In this document: positions 1 through 11,143 of the stretch, one piece after another
How positions within the stretch are numbered: the stretch's first letter is position 1
Layout of the letters: each line of letters opens with the position of its first letter
DNA from: Wyeomyia smithii
Lineage: Eukaryota > Arthropoda > Insecta > Diptera > Culicidae
Reading direction: 5' to 3'
DNA: 64,000 nt
Assembly (NCBI RefSeq): GCF_029784165.1
Contig: NC_073696.1
Location: 53,387,501-53,451,500 of the forward strand
Translations under genes and position numbers: made by a program
Notes under the pieces: model-generated
Databases searched by the model: none
What the model saw: only the letters and a program-made list of their open reading frames with translations
Told to the model about the DNA's origin: nothing

Positions 1-539
1 GTCAACATCTGGATGGACACTTTCCGGGCCCGTGACTTTTCCACCGTATTTTCCTGTTCGTCACGGTTTCGTCACTTTGTATGTATGCACAGATTCAACT
101 TTGTGGCCACATTATCGACCCTGGCATTAGGATTCCGCTTAAACACTTTCACGACACGCTTGTGATCCTGATAAATAATAGAACATCCATTCTGTCCGCC
201 CTTCTTCTTCTATTCGACGATCAGAGTTTCGTAGTAACGTTGATTCACACGACTCACCCGTTGACTGCACAACTTCGAGTTGTTTTCCGATGTCCCGATG
301 AGAGCGTTGACGATTTTCCAGGTGCTTTGGCGGCGTTGTTTTTCGGGTAACGACACTTTTTCCAATTTTTGAAAAACTGACAGCAATTAAAATACACTGT
401 AAACAATACACTCCAAACTACTTGTACCCAAATTTGCAAGACGAAATACCCAATGGTAAATTTTCTTCGGCGTTTTTTCCGTGATGCAAATTGATGTAAA
501 ACACAGAATAAGGATGTGATTTTGTGCTATTAGTATTGT
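1..539. other. Non-coding or undetermined stretch
   Basis: This stretch lies outside the 3' end of the first retrotransposon. Short open frames occur on both strands, but none resembles a known protein. A GTGAGT splice-donor-like hexamer sits on the minus strand at 252-257, so a minus-strand exon ending at 258 is conceivable. I cannot see a matching acceptor or a recognisable peptide, so no gene is called. Confidence 0.4.
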
Positions 540-935
540 TTTTTTTTTCTTCATCTATAGTTTATTTGACACGGCACAAATACAATTCAATGTTTAACGG
601 CGCCAATTATATCTGGTAGCTTACTTTCTAAAGTATCTTAATAACTAAAAGCAAATTTTTTATCCTCGCTGCCGACTACGAGCTGAAACTAAATCTAACT
701 TAAAGCTAGAATATTTTGCATAAAAAGCACAGGTTTGCTGTTTGATGGTTTTCATTGCCATAGGTAAGCAGCATATTAAATTTGTTCCGCTGCTGGGCCA
801 AGATATTACGGACTGGCATATTGGGTTCTTTCCATCGGGCCTAGAGAGTATCGTGCGGGTCTGATTGCTGTTTCCGGATCCGGGGTCTTAACGTGTTCTT
901 GTCGTTTGGTTGGATGTAGGCGGAAGGGGATAGGA
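540..935 (-). other. 3' UTR and tail of retrotransposon copy 1
   Basis: This is the sequence between the ORF2 stop and the A-rich tail. The terminal ~60 bases (about 555-615) match 38,248-38,302: both carry TTTATTTGACACGGCACAA (plus strand) followed by a related continuation. That marks a conserved 3' end, the part normally recognised by the element's own reverse transcriptase. Confidence 0.65.
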
Positions 936-3900
936 CTAAACTGGGGCGTGGATGGATTTCAGGAAAACGTATATAAGGGACATGTAGGATAGGTCCCGGC
1001 TCGCCAAGACATCACGAACAGGAACAGCCGGCTGCCTACCTTCGGCCTGCAGGGAAGCTATTAATTTAGACCTGGCGTCACGGTGTACAGGACATGACCA
1101 AACAACGTGCTCTATGTCGTGATAACCTTCACCACAGGCACAGATACCACTTTCTCCGAGCCCAATACGACGGAGATGCGCATCAAATCTATAGTGATTG
1201 GACATAAGCCGAGACATCACGCAAATGAAATCTCGACCTACATCCCTATACCCTTGAACCACGAATTCGTCGACACCTTGGGTATAATGGAATGTAACCA
1301 CCTTCCCAGTTCCCCTCTGGTCCAAGAATTTTGCCAACTGATGATCGTGTTCTGACGTACAAATGCGAAAAATTCATTAAAAGCAATTGGTCTTTCATAA
1401 ATTTCACCGTTTGATGCGCCCACCTTAGCCAAAGAGTCCGCTTTCTCATTGCCCGGTATCGAGCAGTGAGAAGGGACCCACGCTTAGGTAATCTGAAACG
1501 ATTTTTCGGATAAAGCACTCAGATGTTCCCGTATTTTCCCCAGGAAATACGGAGAGTGCTTAACATCTTTCATCGATCGAAGAGCCTCAATAGAACTGAG
1601 ACTGTCCGTAAAGAGGAAATAATGGTCCGTGGGCATTTTTTCGATAATCGCTAGGGTGTACTGAACAGCAGCTAATTCTGCGACGTAAACAGAAGCAGGA
1701 TTATCGAGCTTATGGGAGACGGTCAATATTGAAGACACCGAAGCCATTGGACCCATCGAGAAGTGATCCGTCAGTGTAGAACATATTGTTGCAGTTGATG
1801 TTTCGATATTTATTGGAAAAAGTTTTAGGGATCTGCTGCACGCGTAAATGATCCGGGATTCCACGAGTTTCTTCTATCATGGATGTATCGAAAAACACAG
1901 TAGAATCAGAAGTATTTGATAAGTCGACACGATTTGGAATATTCGAAGAAGGGTTAATATTATGGGACATGTGATTGAAATACAATGTCATAAAACGGGT
2001 TTGAGAATTAAGCTCGATTAACCTTTCAAAATTTTCAATCACGGGACGGTTCAAGACCTCACATTTGATTAGAATACGAGAAGACAGGCTCCAGAAGCGG
2101 TTTTTCAATGGTAGTACTCCAGCTAAGATCTCCAAACTCATCGTATGGGTCGACTGCATGCAACCCAAGGCGATACGCAAACAACGATATTGTATTCGCT
2201 CCAGTTTGATCAAATGTGTGTTTGCTGCGGAGCGGAAGCAGAAACACCCGTACTCAATAACAGACAGTATCGTTGTTTGGTAAAGCCTTAAAAGGTCTTC
2301 TGGGTGGGCACCCCACCATTGTCCGGTTATTGTACGAAGAAAATTCTCTCTTTGTTGACATTTTTTCATCAGATACCTCACGTGACAACCCCAGGTGCCT
2401 TTAGAGTCGAACCAGACACCAAGGTATTTGTGTACCAAAACCTGAGAAATCGTTTTACCCATTAATTGTGTTTGAAGCTGAGCAGGTACTATAACTACTA
2501 CCATAACGACGGAGTATCATTTTTTCCATCAATTTCCGGATACAGGATAGCATTGCAATCGGCCTATAAGAGTTGTGATCAGAAGCTGAATTCCCTGGTT
2601 TTTGGATGGCGATCACCTTCACTTGCCTCCAATCCTGCGGTACAATGTTTTGCTCCAGGAACTTATTGAACAAGTTCAACAAGCGCCTCTTGGCATTGCC
2701 GGGTAGATTCTTCAACAAGTTGAATTTGATTCTATCTAACCCAGGCGCGTTATTGTTACAGGACAGGAGGGCAACTGAAAATTCTGCCATCGTAAAAGGT
2801 GATTCTATCGCGTCGTGGCCCGGAGACGCATCGCGAACAATGTTTTGCTCAGGAACAGAGTCCGGACATACTTTCCTGGCAAAATCAAATATCCACCGAC
2901 TTGAAGACTCCTCGCTTTCGTTGACCGTTACGCGATTCCGCATTCTTCGGGCTGTGTTCCAAAGAGTGCTCATCGATGTCTCCCTCGACGTCTCGTTCAC
3001 GAACCGACGCCAATATCCGCGTTTCTTTGCTTTAGCCAGGCTTGGTATTAAGCTCCGAATACCGTATATAGTCGTCGGGTATACCTCCCTTCTGGAAGGC
3101 CAAAAACGCGTCGGATCTTTGCGTGTAGACATCGGAGCACTCTTTGTCCCACCACGGAGTTGGAGGCCGCTCTTTGATCGTTACGCCGGGATATTTATTC
3201 GTTTGGGCTTGCAACGCGGCGTCGAGGATTAAGCCCGCGAGGAGGTTGTATTCTTCAATTGGTGGGTGATGTTGAATCGACTCGACCGCTTTTGAAATCA
3301 TTTCCTCGTATAACTTCCAATCGACATTCTGTGTGAGGTCATACGGAATGTCAATTGGCCGCATGCAAGTTGACCCGTTTGTAATTGAAATAAGAATAGG
3401 CAGATGGTCGCTACCGTGAGGATCGAGGATTACCTTCCACGTGCAATCCAACCGTAGCGACGTCGAACATAAGGATAGATCCAGAGCGCTTGGGCGCGCT
3501 GGAGGTTTCGGGATACGTGTCATTTCACCGTTGTTTAAAATAGTCATCAAAATAGTCAATAGTCGAAGTCATCGCAAAGGTTATAGATTAAAGAGGAGCG
3601 GTTATCATTGTAAGGGGAACCCCAAGCCACACCATGAGAGTTGAAGTCTCCCAAAATCAAACGTGGCGAGGGAAGAAGTTCTATCAAATCAAAGAGCAGC
3701 CGTTGCCCAACCTGTGCTCTGGGAGGAATATATATTGAGGCAATACAAAGCTCTTTACCTTGTATTGTCATTTGACATGCGACAACTTCGATGCCTGGAA
3801 TCGAGGGGAGGTTAATACGATAGAAAGAATAGCACTTTTTAATCCCTAAAAGTACTCCTCCATATGGGGTGTCTCGATCGAGGCGAATAATATTAAAATC

Positions 3901-4083
3901 ATGGAAGTTGAGATCAATATTTGAAGTAAGCCAAGTTTCACAAAGGGAAAATGCATCGCATTTGTTTTTATTTATCAAAACTTTAAACGAATCAATTTTT
4001 GGTAAAATACTTCTACAATTCCACTGTAAGACAGAGATAGAATCCTTCATATACGCAGTTGAATTAGGCATCGAAGGATACAA
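936..4083 (-). pseudogene. Non-LTR retrotransposon ORF2 (endonuclease, RT remnant, RNase H), broken
   Basis: ORF2 starts at the ATG at 4083 and overlaps the end of ORF1 by 20 nt. Endonuclease signs, in order: LQWNCRSI, LILGDFNSHGVAWG, LDLSLCSTSL and GSDHLPI. RT follows from about 3,130 (APGLDRIKFNLLKNLPG, then SYRPIAMLSC). Near 2,500 the reading jumps straight to the post-RT segment (YLGVWFDSKGTWG). In the sister copy more than 100 further codons follow RPIAML before the window ends, so the A, B and YADD-type motifs are deleted here. RNase H is visible as FYTDGSLLDG, LFTDSLSSIEALRS and AWVPSHCSIPGNEKADSLA. The C-terminus has CACGEGYHDIEHVVWSC. Frame changes lie near 3,556, 3,050-3,130, 2,500, 1,730, 1,500 and 1,250. 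This copy is certainly inactive. Confidence 0.85.
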
Positions 4084-5434
4084 TCGCTACAAGGGGGGGC
4101 CATTGGGCAGTCAACTGCTTCAAAAATGATCTAACTGTTGGGAGGAATGCTGTAAGAAAAATTTTAATTGGATCGGGTACATTGAAATTTTCAAAAATCC
4201 AGTCCACAATGTCAGAAAATTTCACTAATCCAGAGTTTGTTTCATCAACTGGATGTGCAAAAGGAACAACTGGGGTTTTAGATGTTCCTGGCAGTGCTGG
4301 GAACTCCTTCTGGGACTTTAAATTTGCAAGCCCAGGAGGAGTTTGCTTCGGTTTTTCCGCAGCACTGTTTGGTTTGTTCGTACTTTTCATTACACTTTGG
4401 GAAATCTTAGGACCTTTACGGGGAAGTTTAGGAGAAGAAACATTTTTCCTCTCCCTAGACTCCCCAGGATTGGCATAAGATGTTCCCGCTGATGAATCGT
4501 CAGAATCGGTTTCATCAGAGGACAACATATCAAAGGGGTTCGATGTTATGGTAGAAGTGGTCACGGTCTTCTTCAGCATCTCAGCATAAGAACGCTTTGA
4601 ACGCTCCTTAAGTGACCGCTTGATTTTATCTCTGCGCTGCATGTACACCGGGCATGTGGAGAGCTCATGCTGGTTTTCCCCACAGTGAATACATTTTTCA
4701 GCATTAACACTGCAAGAATCTTCCGCATGAGTCTCCCCACACTTGCTACATCGTGCCTTATTGCAGCAGTAGGCGGCTGTGTGGTCTAACTGCTTGCAAT
4801 TGGTGCAATTCATAACACGGGGTACATACAATCGCACAGGCAGACGAACCCGGTCGATCGAGACGTGGCTAGGGAGTGCAGATCCGGCAAACGTAACGCA
4901 AAACGAGTCTGACGGAGTGTAAACTTTTTTACCGCCGACGAGAGACATGGACCGCAATTGCTCACAATTCAAAATCTTCGCCTGTGTTTCGGTATTTTTG
5001 AAGCAACCGGTTGCGCTTTTTAGGATACACTCGACAGACAGACTCGAATCGGTTATGACACCGTCGATCTCCACGTCTCGTGCGGGTATGTAAACGCGAT
5101 ATTCGCGTGTGAAGAGCTCAGAGCAAGCGATAGCATTGGCCAGTGCCAGATCACTGACCACGACACGGAGCTTGTTAGGTCGGACCTTGGAAATTTCGGT
5201 CACGGCCTTGTACCCCTTCGTCAGGTCTTTAGAAATTTGCAGTATGTTTAATCGCTTTGAATTCACTCCTGCCTTTGGACGAAAATAAACAGTATAGCTG
5301 CCCTGTTGAGATCCGTCCGGGTAAAGCCTGGGGCGAGGGGGGACTGGAGAATGAACAGGGGAGGGGGTAACAGAAGGGTCAGGGTCAGGGGGGTTCGGGG
5401 ATGGTGGCACGGGAGGCGAGGGATCTATATCCAT
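4064..5434 (-). CDS. Retrotransposon ORF1, gag-like zinc-knuckle protein
   Basis: An intact 456-residue frame. The N-terminus is Pro/Ser/Asp-rich and low-complexity. The middle (about residues 45-200) is a conserved nucleic-acid-binding region, shared almost collinearly with the ORF1 at 60,731. Three Cys/His knuckles follow around residues 210-265: CTNCKQLDHTAAYC, CSKCGETHAEDSC and CIHCGENQHELSTC. A basic, Ser-rich tail ends in SFDA. Such proteins coat the element RNA and accompany it to the target. The ATG at 5434 opens the frame and is followed by the Pro-rich segment also seen in the sister copy. It overlaps ORF2 by 20 nt, the usual arrangement for reinitiation. It encodes no host function that I can see. 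Confidence 0.88.
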   Translation of the reverse strand: MDIDPSPPVPPSPNPPDPDPSVTPSPVHSPVPPRPRLYPDGSQQGSYTVYFRPKAGVNSKRLNILQISKDLTKGYKAVTEISKVRPNKLRVVVSDLALANAIACSELFTREYRVYIPARDVEIDGVITDSSLSVECILKSATGCFKNTETQAKILNCEQLRSMSLVGGKKVYTPSDSFCVTFAGSALPSHVSIDRVRLPVRLYVPRVMNCTNCKQLDHTAAYCCNKARCSKCGETHAEDSCSVNAEKCIHCGENQHELSTCPVYMQRRDKIKRSLKERSKRSYAEMLKKTVTTSTITSNPFDMLSSDETDSDDSSAGTSYANPGESRERKNVSSPKLPRKGPKISQSVMKSTNKPNSAAEKPKQTPPGLANLKSQKEFPALPGTSKTPVVPFAHPVDETNSGLVKFSDIVDWIFENFNVPDPIKIFLTAFLPTVRSFLKQLTAQWPPLVAIVSFDA

Positions 5435-5564
5435 CGCGCTAAATGTAGCGCACTAGCGCACTAGCGCCGACAAGAACACGTACCTATTTACTTCTTCCTT
5501 ACAGCAGTGGTTATCCGATCGTTCGAAGCTGCACCCAAAGCAGCCAGCAGCACCAGTACAGCAG

Positions 5565-5768
5565 CACCAATACAGCCACCAGCAGTGAGCCGGGTGTGAG
5601 ATCACTCAGCACAGCGACACGACTCGACTGTCAAATGATGGCCTTGAATTAGAAAGATCTATTCACTGTGCACAGATCAAAACTGCAGCTGGTATTTTGC
5701 ACCAATACAGCCAAAGTTGCGAGCCGGGTACAGAACGTAGCGACACAACTCACAATCTAGTTGGCCTT
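5565..5768 (-). repeat. Two tandem ~135-bp units in the retrotransposon 5' UTR
   Basis: CACCAATACAGCC begins both units (5,565 and 5,700). Each continues through GAGCCGGGT, a GCGACAC-type motif and TGGCCTT. The spacing is 135 bp. Tandem 5' UTR units are known in several non-LTR families and can act as promoter monomers. Promoter activity here is inference. Confidence 0.6.
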
Positions 5769-6033
5769 TAGCGCGAATAATACACTCTTTTGTTTGGCTA
5801 TTCGTACACACGGATCGGATTGTAATAGAACGACCACTTTGCACGTCCGTTTCTGTCGAGTGTTCGACGCGGAATGAATTAGTATTGTTTGTTAATGAAT
5901 AATTATTTTGGATGAAGGCTCGTGTAAAAGTGGTATTGATGAATAAAAATGATTGAAAACTTTTGGAACCGGAACGGTTTGTTTATTCGGTGTGACGTCT
6001 CTGGCAAAATTTTTTTTCGTCCAAAACATATAG

Positions 6034-6895
6034 GTACCGTGGAATGGGATGAAATTGATCACCTGAAAATTCGTGATAAAAAACAATAATCAAAAGATAC
6101 TGATCTTACAACACTAGGCGATGCTTACGTGTCCTAAAATGCAACTTTTGAAAGATTCACATACCTGTCAAAGGGAACCCTTGCATGCCCGGTGCAATTT
6201 TACATATTTTCGAAAAATTCTTCTAACTCAGTCAAATCTCAATCAAATTTGATCAAACAAGTTTCCAAATAACAAAAAAAAGTATTGAATTCACTTAAAG
6301 TAATCTTAATTGAGGGTTAACTACGTGAAATTTGTGGTGTGAGTAAAGTTTGATAAAAGCTCGAAAAATGTAATTTTCAACAATGATCATTCCATACCAT
6401 TAAAGAAATACTGATGAATTCGCAGGAAACCACAATTTCAGAGCTAGTTTTTGAGCTTTTGCAATAAACGGAATTGAAATCGATCTAGCGACAATCAAAT
6501 AAGAGCAAATTTAGCAACAAGCAGCTCGTGATCCAAAATAAACAAATTTTAACCTGAAATATCGCTATTTTCGTTTCCAAACTAGCTGTAAATGATATTT
6601 TTCAGTACAGAAATCATTATTTATCTTTATCATATCGAAAAAAAGCACATTTCCAAAAAATGTATGGATTTCAATGGTGATCAATTTCACCTCAATTTAC
6701 CTCATAGTACCTTATAGAATTATCGAATTTATGTCATGAAGTAGACGATAGAAATTTCCCCAATAGCCGTAGAGGTTTACTGGAGCACATACCAGTACTT
6801 ATTTTAAAATTATACTATTTCCGGAAAAATGTACATGAAGGTAGTTAATTGGAAATTGTTATAAAGATTGAACAATTTCACCCCGTTCCATGGTA
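6034..6895. mobile_element. MITE-like element with 23-24-bp terminal inverted repeats
   Basis: The left end begins GTACCGTGGAATGGGATGAA (6,034). The right end is its near-reverse complement, finishing CCGTTCCATGGTAC at 6,895; the repeats run through ATTG and CAAT. The interior is AT-rich, has no coding frame, and contains a further CAATTTCACC-type motif near 6,680. Superfamily and target duplication could not be decided. Confidence 0.55.
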
Positions 6896-9800
6896 CACAC
6901 TGTTAAATAATTCATTTTGTTTTAAACGAAAAACATCGGCCAAGCTATTTTTTAGGATTTTAGTTTTTTTTATAAAATCTACAAAAGGCTAACATAAACA
7001 TTCGCCTAAGACTAATTTTAAAAAAAATCATGCATTTATATGATGTTTTGAAATATGATTATTCTTCAAAAAGTTCCAATTAAATAAATGTGTAAGTTTT
7101 CTCAATCCAACACCTTTTACCTACAGCTTTTCCACAACTTCAAGTTTCAACAGCAAAAATAAGAAAAGAAATCAAATTTCCAACCTCGTTCGGCATCGGT
7201 TTTCGAACTTTGACTGCTGTTCGGGTTACAGTCGACATGAGCTTTCCGAAAACCATAATAAACAACAGAAATAGAGGGGGGATGGGTATAACAGTTATCA
7301 AAAATATACGAAAATCAACCGAGGAACATGTACGATTTTATTATGAATTGCCACGACTCTGACGTTAACCACAATCCAATTTACAGTGACGGAGCTGATT
7401 ATGTCACACGACAAAACAGTGTTTAATAATTGTTATCTAAATTAATATGGGATACATTGAGAACAACATTGAGGTAGAATTAGTTGAAAAATAATCTTAT
7501 CCCACCGGTAATACGACTAACTGGTTAACGAAACTTTCCCCCAGAACATATCATTTGCGTCTGTCCAATTTCCGAAAATGAACCAACTAATTAGCTGTTA
7601 AATTGCAAGCCCCAACCCATCGATGTCAATCTGTTCCACGTCGTTGTTCGCCATCAGTTGGAGACCAGCTGCAAGCTTATCTAATCATTCCACCCGGGCA
7701 CTATCCAGCCGCACGTCTTGTCAAACGCTTCATGACAGATTGTGATAATTAGAAAGACAATGGAAAAGTTTTTGTCCTTTTGAAGATTTTTTTCCCCACT
7801 CGAACGCCCCCATTCATTCCGGTTCGATTCAAATTCGGTTACGATGGACAGCACGGCCTGCGGGGGCGAATAAAACTTTTCCTTCTGATGTTGGCACCCT
7901 GATTGACGGATGTCATTCATTCCCCGGGCCGGTCACATTCCGGGCTAGATGCCGTTGCTGGTTCCCCAATGTCGATGTTCGTTCTTTCGGAACGAATGAC
8001 GAAAAAATGGGTGGCTGCGGAAACTTTTGGACGTTGTCAAAACAAAGAACTCATTTCTGCACGAGTAACACTCAAGAAAAAACACTTGAAATATGCCAAC
8101 ACTAGTCGGAGCCAGCCAGAGTGCAGTCCGCTTCGAGGGTGCAAGGAATAGTGCTCTGCTGATGGACAAGAATCAAATTTTCAAAATCAGTTCAGTGTGA
8201 AATTTTACTTCCTCAACCGAGGACCGACACCGCTCGACCGAACGAGACTAAAATAAGTGAAGAACTTTTCACTTCGGGTCTGATTGCTGGTTTACAACAT
8301 CCCACCGAGATGACGCGTCCGTCTGCGGATCTTTTGTCTACGATTATGTCGACTCAGGGACATTTCGCCCAAGAAGCAGTTTTAAAACATGTCGGTCAGG
8401 AGCAGTTTTATGCAAATTACATATACTGTAGAAGACCAACGATGTTCCCTTTTGACGTTTGTGATATTTTAAACATTTTGGACATTTTTAAAACTTTTGG
8501 CGAGAGACTGTGTCTCATGACGATGTCTGAAGCCTTCAAGGAGGTCAAGAGAACGTCAAATGGAAACTGAACTCTTTCACTGGAATAATGATTTTTAATT
8601 TAAATAACCTTTATTGTGACGCTCTCACCCAAAACACTTTTCTCTATCAGAACCTCACAAGTAGGACAAACACTTCCGCCACTCGTGCCCCAGTGAGAAA
8701 CGCAAGTCTATCTCGCATTTACACAATTTACGAACCAGAAACAGAGTCAGTGAAATTGTAGTGATTAGTTTGCCTATGGACGAACGTCACAAGAAGAGCC
8801 TGGAACACACCCGGCCTTCCCGTGTGGCGTGGCGTAGAAATCTAATTCCTTTGAATTTATTTCCAACCCCTCGTTCACCCCCCGGGGTAGGAGGACAAGG
8901 CGAAACGGAGCGGCGCGAAAGAGAAAGCAGTCACTGCCACAGCAACTGACGACGCTAGGAGCTTATACCAACCCGAGAGTAGTTCGGATGTGATGGCTTG
9001 AATTGTTTGCCGCGCGGCGTTGCTTCGATGTTTGATGTGCTGCCCCTCAAAAACTATAGCATAGAGCATGATTGTGAGGAGAAAAGGACACAATTTCGTA
9101 GGGAAGAAGGAAATGCGGAAAATCGCCCGTTTTTTAATCGTAAATTATGGTTACCATAAATTATAATTAAAAGACATTAAAATAAGAATTTATGATAATA
9201 AAATGCAATAATATCTGTATCAGAGGCGAACTGACGAAGGACTCGTTTGGTCGGTCGCCGCCGGTCCATCTTGGACCGTTTGTAGTCGATGTTTACCGAC
9301 CGCGTGTGCTGCCCCGCTCTCCTTCCACTGACCGACACATCATCGCTGGCATCCATGGGACATGGAGCGCACATCCAGGGCGCTGACAGAGGATCGATTG
9401 TTGGACTTTTATTACAAGCTGCAGAGCTCAGGCACCTATGCTCCGCAGAAGCTCTAGAATGGCAGCATTTGCAAAATACGAAAAACAAATCTTCCTTCTC
9501 TAATCCCTTTCCAGATACCAACTTATTTCACAATCGTTACGATGTCAGTCAAAGCAGGGTAAAATGTACATAACTTGATTTATGTCATTCATTTCGTCAA
9601 TAAAATACTCTTATTGCAGAGGGTGAAACATGTGTGTTTGTGTATGTATGTCTACGGAGTCGTAAAAAGAGTAATATTATGGCAGACAAGGCAGCAGTCA
9701 GTCAGCCGTAGCTAAAGGTGGAATTTCGCAAATATAACTAGTAAAGCAAACCTGATACGAAGGGTGCTCTGCTGAAAATGTGAACACGTGGATAAAAGAG

Positions 9801-11143
9801 ATGAAAGTAAAATTGATTCCGCAATTTGGGAATACTTTCTTGTGAAGCTATGGTATTAATTGGTTTCTGATTTATCGTTTTTGCTACTACTATTTACATT
9901 TACTACTTACTAAAATAAAAGATAAACAATATTATGCGATAAATGAAACACTAAAAAAATAATCAGCTAAGCCCACTTTTACAACCTCATAGGAGTAGTT
10001 CATTCACACTTTCTATTAGTGCCTTTTTTCGGACTCTGCACTTAATAGCCATCAAGAAGCACAAACATCGGATAGGATGTATTTTTTCCGTCACTCTAGG
10101 ATTCGCTCGTTCGAAGTAAAGTGCCCCAGCACAGCCTATGTGTGGCTCGCAGTTAGCAGTAGAGTGCCTTCGGAGCTCGGACCCATCATCAGGGACGAAC
10201 GTTGCTGACGACGACTACGATGATGATGGTGATGACGTCGTCTAGATCCAGTAGTGCCACGGAACGGAATTTTCGTTCCGATCGGAGAAGGTCGTGACCT
10301 TCCCCTGGCTTCGTTAGGCTGTGTCATCGGAGACAGTGCACGGTGTCTGCTTGAATTTCATCGCTTATTTTTCTTTCCTATTTTTTTCTTCTTTCTAAGG
10401 GGAACACTACCAATTTTTGATGGAAAGAATTGCTTCAACAGCCCGTCAGATTGTGCATAGACTTTTTTGCACTTCCTCACAGCGCTTGTCTGTCGAATGT
10501 CACTCCTTCGACTGCGATAGCAAGGGGCGGGGGGAGGCAAACCTTCGATGCATTTTTATTTTCTCCGATATTCGGCCAAACTCAGAGTTGGCACCGATGG
10601 GGAAAAAGCTATAATCACTATCTATACCATCCGGAAGCGTGAAGAAGGGTTATACACAGAGAGGAGAAACGCGGTAAAATTAGTTTACCAAAACAACTTT
10701 ATACTAACCTTACCATTGATTATTCTTTTGGGTGCTATTTATGCCCAAGAACTGCACCGATTCCAATACACCAACAGAAGCTCGGCGAAGTTAAAAATAT
10801 TCGAAAAATTATGAAAAAATAATGAAGAGTGTGAAACACTTTCCAACAAATTTTTGGTAAAAATTTTAGTATTCTGTTAGGTTTATTTTGCGAAGATTAG
10901 GTATGAAAACAATAGCTGGAAGTTTGGCACAAACTATGTATTTGGTAATATCGTACTGGAACTGAGATTTTTAATAGATTTGAACTATTATATTTGAATT
11001 TCAATAATATATTTTTCGCCAAAAAAGGATAAATCTCATTCCAATCCAAATAATCAGAAAAGGTGGAGTTTTTTCCATAATAACATTGAAGAATCTTTAA
11101 TTTTGTTGAAGTTTGATTGCATTTGCCAATTTTCACGCAATAT
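6896..11143. other. Non-coding stretch, mixed composition
   Basis: I see no recognisable gene. The parts at 7,600-9,100 and 10,080-10,600 are less AT-rich than the rest and carry short overlapping open frames on both strands with no family resemblance. A minus-strand frame at 10,136-10,360 encodes an Arg/His-rich peptide (HHHHHRSRRQQRSS). It could be an exon, but I see no convincing splice sites. A short palindrome (AATTATGGTTACCATAAATT) lies near 9,145. Confidence 0.4.

Larger units (their letters stand above)
540..5870 (-). mobile_element. I-type non-LTR retrotransposon, copy 1 (defective)
   Basis: On the minus strand the order is 5' UTR (about 5,870-5,435), a gag-like ORF1 with three zinc knuckles, and an ORF2 with APE-type endonuclease, reverse transcriptase remnants, RNase H and a C-terminal Cys/His motif. 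A 3' UTR follows and ends at an A-rich tail (the T run near 538-549 on the plus strand). RNase H downstream of the RT is characteristic of the I clade and its relatives. ORF1 is intact, but ORF2 has several frameshifts and lacks the RT catalytic core, so the copy cannot move by itself. A sister copy starts near 60,150 on the other strand. The 5' boundary is approximate and no target site duplication was identified. Confidence 0.85.

Noticed and set aside
2606..3232. 208-codon plus-strand frame
   Set aside because: It is the antisense shadow of the retrotransposon ORF2 endonuclease/RT region.
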